DNA of 10,071 nucleotides, taken from contig DAHXMR010000130.1 of the NCBI GenBank assembly GCA_027371655.1, forward strand, positions 1 through 10,071, read 5' to 3'. This document shows positions 5,777 through 10,071 of this stretch, piece by piece. The DNA is from Microcaldota archaeon (GTDB lineage Archaea > Micrarchaeota > Micrarchaeia > Norongarragalinales > CAINOH01). Position 1 is the stretch's first letter, and each line of letters begins with the position of its first letter. The notes under the pieces were generated by a model. It made no database searches, was not told the DNA's origin, and saw only the letters and a list, made by a program, of their open reading frames with translations. A program made the position numbers and the translations under genes.

Positions 5777-7792
5777 CGCTTTTCTGCAAAAACCGCGTTC
5801 GCCGCGCTTCTTGTCGCGGCCGCCTTTTCCGGCATTGCAAGCGCGTGCGCAAGCGACGGCGACTGCCTTTGCAGGGACAACGTCCCCAATTGCGTGGACT
5901 ACGGCAACGGATGGGGCAATTATTACGGCCGCTGCGTTGGCGGGTACTGCGTTTTCTGCACCGACGGGATAGACAACGATTACAGCGGCACAAAAGACTG
6001 CCAGGAGGGAACGTACTGTTCCGCCGCCGACTACTGCGGCGCGGGCGTGCCGGCAATATGCCTGGCCGGCCAGCCGTGGTACGGCCCTTCGGCGCCAACG
6101 TCCACCGCGGGATGGGAGTGCTGCATCGGAGGGGGCAGGGCGAATTTCGGCGGCAGCACTTATTGTTCGTCGGATTGCGGCGCGTCAGGAGAATGCAACG
6201 GCCTGCAGCCGAATTCTTATGCCGGGAACTGCAATGCCGGAACGTGGGCGGTGCGCGACTACTGCGATTCGAACTGCCGGGCCCGCGACTATCCGTCGGG
6301 CAACGCGAATTCGCAGTGCTGGCAGGATGCGGGTGCAAGCTGCACCGCGCCGTACTGCCCTAACAAGTACCCCGGCCAGTGCTATGATTCAACGCGGTAT
6401 TGCAGCCTGCCCTCGCAAGGCAACGGAATAGACCCGTGCACTTCCCTGCAGTCCTGCGGAACGCAGGCATGCCACGCAACGGACGTAGTGGGCGAAAATA
6501 CCGCGACAATAACATTGCGCGTTTTCCCCGCAAGCTGCGGCAAAACATGCTCGGACCGCGCGGACCCGCGGAATTGGGGGCTGCCCAACTGCAACAACTG
6601 CGGAGGCGCAAACGGCGACGCCAATTCCTGCGCGCCGGCAACCACGTCCTGGCTTTGCGACGCGCCCAAAGCCTGCACATCGCAATACGTTTCCCAAACA
6701 AGCGCAACTTATTACTGCCAATACGACGCGTCCCGCGGATGGGTGTGGAAACAGGCCACCGCCGAAGGCACGCGGTGCCCCGGCCCCTCCGACACCGTTT
6801 CGCCCGGGTGCGAAGACTCGGGGGCCAATTCGGGCCTGCCCCTTGGTGGCGGAGTTTGCAAGGAATACCGCTGCAGAAGCGGCGCATGCAGCCTCGACCC
6901 CGTAAAAACCGATTACTGCGGCGGAAATTCGCCCTCGTGCAACGGAGCGCCGTGCTCGCTCACATATTATTCCTGCTCATCGTCAACCGGCGCGTGCGTG
7001 CCCTCGACGTATTCCCAATCCGATTGGTGCTCGGACAACGGCACGCAATACGGAGGCGGCGCGTGCGGCGCCCAAAACTGGACGTGCGCGGGCGTGCCGG
7101 GAATAATGCACGTTGCAAGCACCGGCACTTTGCTGGGGGGAGGCGACGGGGTGGATTTGTGCGCCGGCGCTTACAGCCAAAACGTTTCATACTACTCCTG
7201 CAACCCCGACAACAATGCCTGCGCGCAACAGCCCGCTTCCTGCGGCCAAAATTCCACGTGCCCCCCGGGAGGCAGTTTGCTTGCGCCGTGTTCGCGTTTT
7301 TGCTCCACTCAAAACAGCACGGGCGAACAGGCCTGGGGCGGGGCGGGCATGTGCCAGGCGTGCACTCCCGACTGCAAGGGGGCGCTAAACCTTAACGGTT
7401 TTTCCGAATTGTCCTGCGAAACCCTGATTGCCGCAAACACCAGCACAGCATACGTGCGGTATTACTCGGCGGGAAACGCGAAGTGCTCGCCGGGCACGCT
7501 TGTGGCCGCCACGGTTTTATTCAACGGCGCGGCCCTGCAGCCCTCCCAAGTTTCGGTTTCCCCCGACTGCAGCACCATGCTTTGGAGCGCGAGCTTCCCA
7601 AGCGGCCAAAACGGCACGTACGAAATATCCTTCAACGCGACCGACGGCACGGGGTACGGCGCGTCATGCAAATCGCTCAAAATAGTCCCTGCAACAAAAG
7701 CCCCGGACTTCGACTTCCTGCTTTTGCCCCTCCTCGCAATAGGCGCCCTATTATTGGCAAGAACCCGGAATCGCGGAAAAACGCAAAAATAA
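5774..7792 (+). CDS. Secreted Cys-rich surface protein with C-terminal membrane anchor
   Basis: This 672-residue protein has about 62 cysteines. A cleavable signal peptide is clear: RFSAK, a hydrophobic core, then GIASA with likely cleavage after A24. Near residues 62-76 the sequence CTDGIDNDYSGTKDC resembles the MopE-type DGxDND motif, a possible metal- or calcium-binding loop. Residues 131-180 (SSDCGASGECNG..., GNCNAGTWAVRDYCDSNC, DYPSGNANS) match the Cys-rich protein starting at 9497. The middle (200-535) is irregular, rich in Gly, Ser and Cys. Residues 536-637 correspond to the Ig-like tail of the 2873 gene (GTYEISFNATD, then SCK). The end, APDFDFLLLPLLAIGALLLARTRNRGK, is a motif, hydrophobic helix and basic tail. 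The mature protein should sit outside the cell, anchored or sorted through its C-terminus. Its function is unknown; a structural or adhesive role is inference. It starts 46 bases after the previous gene with an AAGGT site. Confidence 0.85.
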   Translation: MRFSAKTAFAALLVAAAFSGIASACASDGDCLCRDNVPNCVDYGNGWGNYYGRCVGGYCVFCTDGIDNDYSGTKDCQEGTYCSAADYCGAGVPAICLAGQPWYGPSAPTSTAGWECCIGGGRANFGGSTYCSSDCGASGECNGLQPNSYAGNCNAGTWAVRDYCDSNCRARDYPSGNANSQCWQDAGASCTAPYCPNKYPGQCYDSTRYCSLPSQGNGIDPCTSLQSCGTQACHATDVVGENTATITLRVFPASCGKTCSDRADPRNWGLPNCNNCGGANGDANSCAPATTSWLCDAPKACTSQYVSQTSATYYCQYDASRGWVWKQATAEGTRCPGPSDTVSPGCEDSGANSGLPLGGGVCKEYRCRSGACSLDPVKTDYCGGNSPSCNGAPCSLTYYSCSSSTGACVPSTYSQSDWCSDNGTQYGGGACGAQNWTCAGVPGIMHVASTGTLLGGGDGVDLCAGAYSQNVSYYSCNPDNNACAQQPASCGQNSTCPPGGSLLAPCSRFCSTQNSTGEQAWGGAGMCQACTPDCKGALNLNGFSELSCETLIAANTSTAYVRYYSAGNAKCSPGTLVAATVLFNGAALQPSQVSVSPDCSTMLWSASFPSGQNGTYEISFNATDGTGYGASCKSLKIVPATKAPDFDFLLLPLLAIGALLLARTRNRGKTQK

Positions 7793-7811
7793 ACCGCCCA
7801 AAGGAGCATCC

Positions 7812-7866
7812 GCCATATTTAAAAAAGCGGAAAACCCCTTATTTATCCGGAGCTATAGGTCCCCAA
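7812..7866 (+). promoter_or_regulatory. Candidate promoter region for the helical-repeat protein
   Basis: Two AT-rich sites stand out in the 74-base gap. ATATTTAAAAAA (7815-7826) would give a start near 7844 with a short leader. CTTATTTAT (7838-7846) would place the start at about 7868, at the ATG itself. AGGT at 7857-7860, six bases before the ATG, would serve only the first, leadered transcript. Which one is used cannot be told from sequence. Confidence 0.45.
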
Positions 7867-9459
7867 ATGGCACAATCAACGCCGATTGCAAACACGCTGA
7901 CAAAAGGCGTAGCCATCGCCCTCGCCGCAATCATCCTGCTTTTCATCGCATCCCAGCTCTACAATCCGCAACCGCAAGCACAGCCAACGCCAATCCCAAC
8001 CGCACAGGCAACCCCAACTCCCGCCCCCTTGTTTGTCGAAGTCTCCGGAATCGAAGCGGCGCAAAGCGCAATCGCATTCATCAACGGCATGAAGCTTGCA
8101 GACGGAACTTACGTTTACTCGGTTGACTGCGATTCAACCGGCTGCAACAAGAAAAGCAACTTGACGGGATTGCCGCAAAGCAACGCGTGGGCCGCATTCG
8201 CAAACATCGGCCTCTACCGCGCCACAAAAGACTCAAAATACCTTGACGCGGCAAAGGCCGAAGTGGCAAAAGAAATCGAAATCTGCTCCAAGGCAGACGG
8301 CACAATCGTCGGTCCAAGCGAGCAGAAGAACTGCCTGTGGGCGCTCGTCCAGCCGTACGAGGTTTACAAGGAAACAAACGACGCGAAAACAAAAGATTTC
8401 ATTTTGAAAAACGCCGAAACAATCCTGCGTTACCTGCGGCCGGATCCAACGCAGGGCGCGGGAATGCTGCAGTCGATTATTGCCAGAGAGCTTGCGATTG
8501 CGTACTCGCTTTCCAGCGACGGGAAATTCCTGCAGGCGGCAGTCGGGTTCGACAATGCGGCAAAGCAATCCATGGACGCGGACAACCGCGTTGCTTTCGC
8601 AAACGGATTCCCGGTGCGCCTCGAAGAATGCTGGCAAAAACTTGCGGAACTCCAATTGTACGGGGCCGCACAAAACCAATCCTACCTCGATTCCGCCAAG
8701 GGCTTTTTCGACGGAATAGAACAAGCCGGCGCGTCGGGCGAATTCTACAAGAATTTTGAAATCGCAACGCAGCTGCACCCCTGCATCGAATCGCTTCAAC
8801 TGCTCTCCGAAAAAACCGGCGCCTCCAAATACTCCGAAGAGGCGGCAAAAATCTCCGCCTATCTTGCCCAAGCGTCCTGGGACTCGGAGTTCTCGAAAAA
8901 ATACGATGGCCGCGGCGGTTTCGCTACAATGTTCTGCCGGGTTGCCGACGGTTCTTCGCTGTGCGCCCCTTCAAACGACAAAACAATCACCGACAATTCT
9001 TACGGCGCATACCTCCTTGCAAAACCCGGTTTGAACCTCCCGATTGAAAGGACTGCCGGCCGGCCCAAGGGGCAGCTTTACTTCAACTCGACGCAACTTC
9101 CAAAAATTACGCCACAGCCCGTGCCGGCAAAAAACTGGACGCACTTCGATCCCCTTGAAACGCTTCAAGTCTTCAAAGCCTCGGATTCCCCGTCCACGTT
9201 CTACGCGAGCTATTTCGTCGACATAAACGCGCCGCTTGCAAACGCGGTCATCTCGGTTGACGGCGAAAAATTCCCATTCGACAGCGCGCCAAGCTGCTTC
9301 AACATGAGCGTGCTGAAAGGCGCGTGCACCCGGCGCGACACCATCCGCTCGGAAATCCAGTACGTGGCAACGTTTGAAAAAGCGGTTGCAGGCAAAACAT
9401 ATTCGATAGGACTTTCAAGCGGAGAGAAAACCGCGAAAATCCAGTACGTGCATTCTTAA
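7867..9459 (+). CDS. Membrane-anchored alpha/alpha helical-repeat protein with shared C-terminal domain
   Basis: This 530-residue protein has a membrane anchor (12-32), a Pro/Thr/Gln spacer (33-55, with PTPIPTAQATPTPAP), and an all-helical domain (about 60-390). It ends in a ~105-residue domain (426-530) shared with the protein at 5119. The helical domain is built of hairpins with the recurring pattern LYxATKDSKYLDAA: about 104-137, 156-190, 203-236, 254-287 and 299-333, with a last element near 376-388 (DNSYGAYLLAKPG). This is the look of an alpha/alpha toroid, the fold of many glycosidases, epimerases and lyases acting on carbohydrates. I see no diagnostic catalytic pair, so enzyme activity is not claimed; a sugar-binding or degenerate role is equally possible. 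There are eight cysteines in the helical domain and two (C477, C487) in the tail, consistent with disulfides outside the cell. ATG 7867 is chosen because the anchor follows at once; the open frame further upstream only overlaps the previous gene. Confidence 0.85.
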   Translation: MAQSTPIANTLTKGVAIALAAIILLFIASQLYNPQPQAQPTPIPTAQATPTPAPLFVEVSGIEAAQSAIAFINGMKLADGTYVYSVDCDSTGCNKKSNLTGLPQSNAWAAFANIGLYRATKDSKYLDAAKAEVAKEIEICSKADGTIVGPSEQKNCLWALVQPYEVYKETNDAKTKDFILKNAETILRYLRPDPTQGAGMLQSIIARELAIAYSLSSDGKFLQAAVGFDNAAKQSMDADNRVAFANGFPVRLEECWQKLAELQLYGAAQNQSYLDSAKGFFDGIEQAGASGEFYKNFEIATQLHPCIESLQLLSEKTGASKYSEEAAKISAYLAQASWDSEFSKKYDGRGGFATMFCRVADGSSLCAPSNDKTITDNSYGAYLLAKPGLNLPIERTAGRPKGQLYFNSTQLPKITPQPVPAKNWTHFDPLETLQVFKASDSPSTFYASYFVDINAPLANAVISVDGEKFPFDSAPSCFNMSVLKGACTRRDTIRSEIQYVATFEKAVAGKTYSIGLSSGEKTAKIQYVHS

Positions 9460-9496
9460 GCATTAATCAAAACAAGGTTTCCAGGTTTTACGGAAA

Positions 9497-10071
9497 ATGA
9501 TGAAAAAAAGTTTGCTTGCGCTGGTTTCGATTGCATTCATTCTTGCCCTAGCTCCCTCGGCCAAGGCCGATGCGTGCGACTCCACCAATTGCGGCGGAGG
9601 ATGCTGCATAGGCGCATGGGATTACAACCAGCCCGCCCAAGCGTGCTTCGCGGACAATTCATATCTCACTTCCGGCACCAGCACCTACGACCCCGGATTT
9701 TGCGGGTACACGTATCCCTATCGTTACAATCTCGGCTCCTGCAACAATTGCGCCCAATACGCCAGCTACGGATGCAGCGGCGGTTCGTGGACGGGCGTAT
9801 GCACGGGAACCTACGGCATTTACCGCAGCAGCAACACCGGATGCGGCAACACCTGTACGTACATCCAGGACATCCCGCAGTGCCCGCCGTGCAACGGAAA
9901 ACTAGACTTGTCGGGCGTGTGTTCCACTGCATGCGGCGCTAATGCCGGATGCAACGGAGTTGCCCCCGGCGGCTGGAGGGGGAATTGCGGCGCGGGGTCT
10001 TGGGCGGTATTGGACACGTGCGACGCGAATTGCAATCCGATTGACTATCCCCCGGGAAACGTGAATGCAAA
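9497..10071 (+). CDS. Secreted Cys-rich protein, N-terminal part (continues past right edge)
   Basis: The first 191 codons of an exported Cys-rich protein are visible, with 20 cysteines so far, and the frame is open to the window end. There is a clear signal peptide: MMKKS, a hydrophobic core, then PSAKA with likely cleavage after A24. An early CGGGCCIGAW resembles the ECCIGGG of the gene at 5774. Residues 141-190 (GVCSTACGANAGCNG, GNCGAGSWAVLDTCDANC, IDYPPGNVN) align with residues 131-180 of that gene, with the cysteines in register. It is therefore a paralogue or partial paralogue, and a C-terminal PDFD-type anchor may lie beyond the window. Two ATG codons are adjacent (9497 and 9500); AGGT at 9483-9486 lies 10 or 13 bases upstream, so the first is slightly preferred. 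It follows the previous gene by 37 bases. Function is unknown; a surface role is inferred. Confidence 0.83.
   Translation, partial: MMKKSLLALVSIAFILALAPSAKADACDSTNCGGGCCIGAWDYNQPAQACFADNSYLTSGTSTYDPGFCGYTYPYRYNLGSCNNCAQYASYGCSGGSWTGVCTGTYGIYRSSNTGCGNTCTYIQDIPQCPPCNGKLDLSGVCSTACGANAGCNGVAPGGWRGNCGAGSWAVLDTCDANCNPIDYPPGNVNA

Noticed and set aside
5836..5848. Lipobox at the signal peptide cleavage site of the 5774 protein (ASA then Cys)
   Set aside because: The -3 position is Ala instead of Leu/Val/Ile, and the protein already has a C-terminal anchor; a standard signal peptidase I site fits better.
6400..7395. 331-codon + frame inside the second Cys-rich gene
   Set aside because: Arg-rich shadow translation; the other frame carries homology to two neighbouring genes across the same stretch.
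7483..7866. Upstream extension of the helical-repeat protein
   Set aside because: It would overlap the previous gene by about 300 bases with low-complexity Arg/Pro sequence. The anchor and promoter signals place the start at 7867.
7897..7935. Type IV pilin-like (class III) signal, TKG followed by a hydrophobic helix, in the 7867 protein
   Set aside because: The acidic residue expected at about +5 and the pilin body are missing; the helix is followed by a Pro/Thr spacer as in the other anchored proteins.

Overview
The window looks archaeal and most likely comes from a GC-rich DPANN-type archaeon (Diapherotrites/Iainarchaeota- or Micrarchaeota-like). The archaeal part rests on the C-terminal end of a family B DNA polymerase, a short type II methionine aminopeptidase of the archaeal form, AT-rich box A (TATA) sites upstream of several genes, and short AGGT/GGTGA Shine-Dalgarno matches. 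The lineage is inferred from overall gene character and is much less certain. All supported genes lie on the + strand, and there is no gene-free stretch longer than about 90 bases.

Region 1 (1-1601) is housekeeping: the 3' end of polB, cut by the left edge, followed six bases later by a GTG-started methionine aminopeptidase. The polymerase stop codon is embedded in the next gene's ribosome binding site. Region 2 (1663-2787) holds an unrecognised polytopic membrane protein with its own candidate promoter. A GC-rich inverted repeat separates it from what follows.

Region 3 (2873 to the right edge) is the unusual part: five consecutive genes for membrane-anchored or exported proteins that share parts. 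Two are large Cys-rich proteins (2873-5077 and 5774-7792), and a third Cys-rich gene (9497 onward) runs off the window. They are interleaved with two anchored proteins (5119-5727 and 7867-9459) that end in the same ~105-residue domain. The pattern is therefore Cys-rich, domain-X, Cys-rich, helical-repeat plus domain-X, Cys-rich. The first two Cys-rich proteins share an Ig-like C-terminal segment, an acidic PDFD-type motif, a hydrophobic helix and a basic tail, which resembles the architecture of an archaeal cell-surface sorting signal. The second and third share a ~50-residue Cys module. Genes 4, 5 and 7 share an N-terminal anchor followed by a Pro/Thr-rich spacer.

The most economical reading is a tandemly duplicated surface-protein locus. 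It may build a disulfide-stabilised cell-surface structure or adhesin system, with the helical-repeat protein as a possible carbohydrate-interacting member. That function is inference: no catalytic motif is visible in region 3, and homology searches could not be run here.
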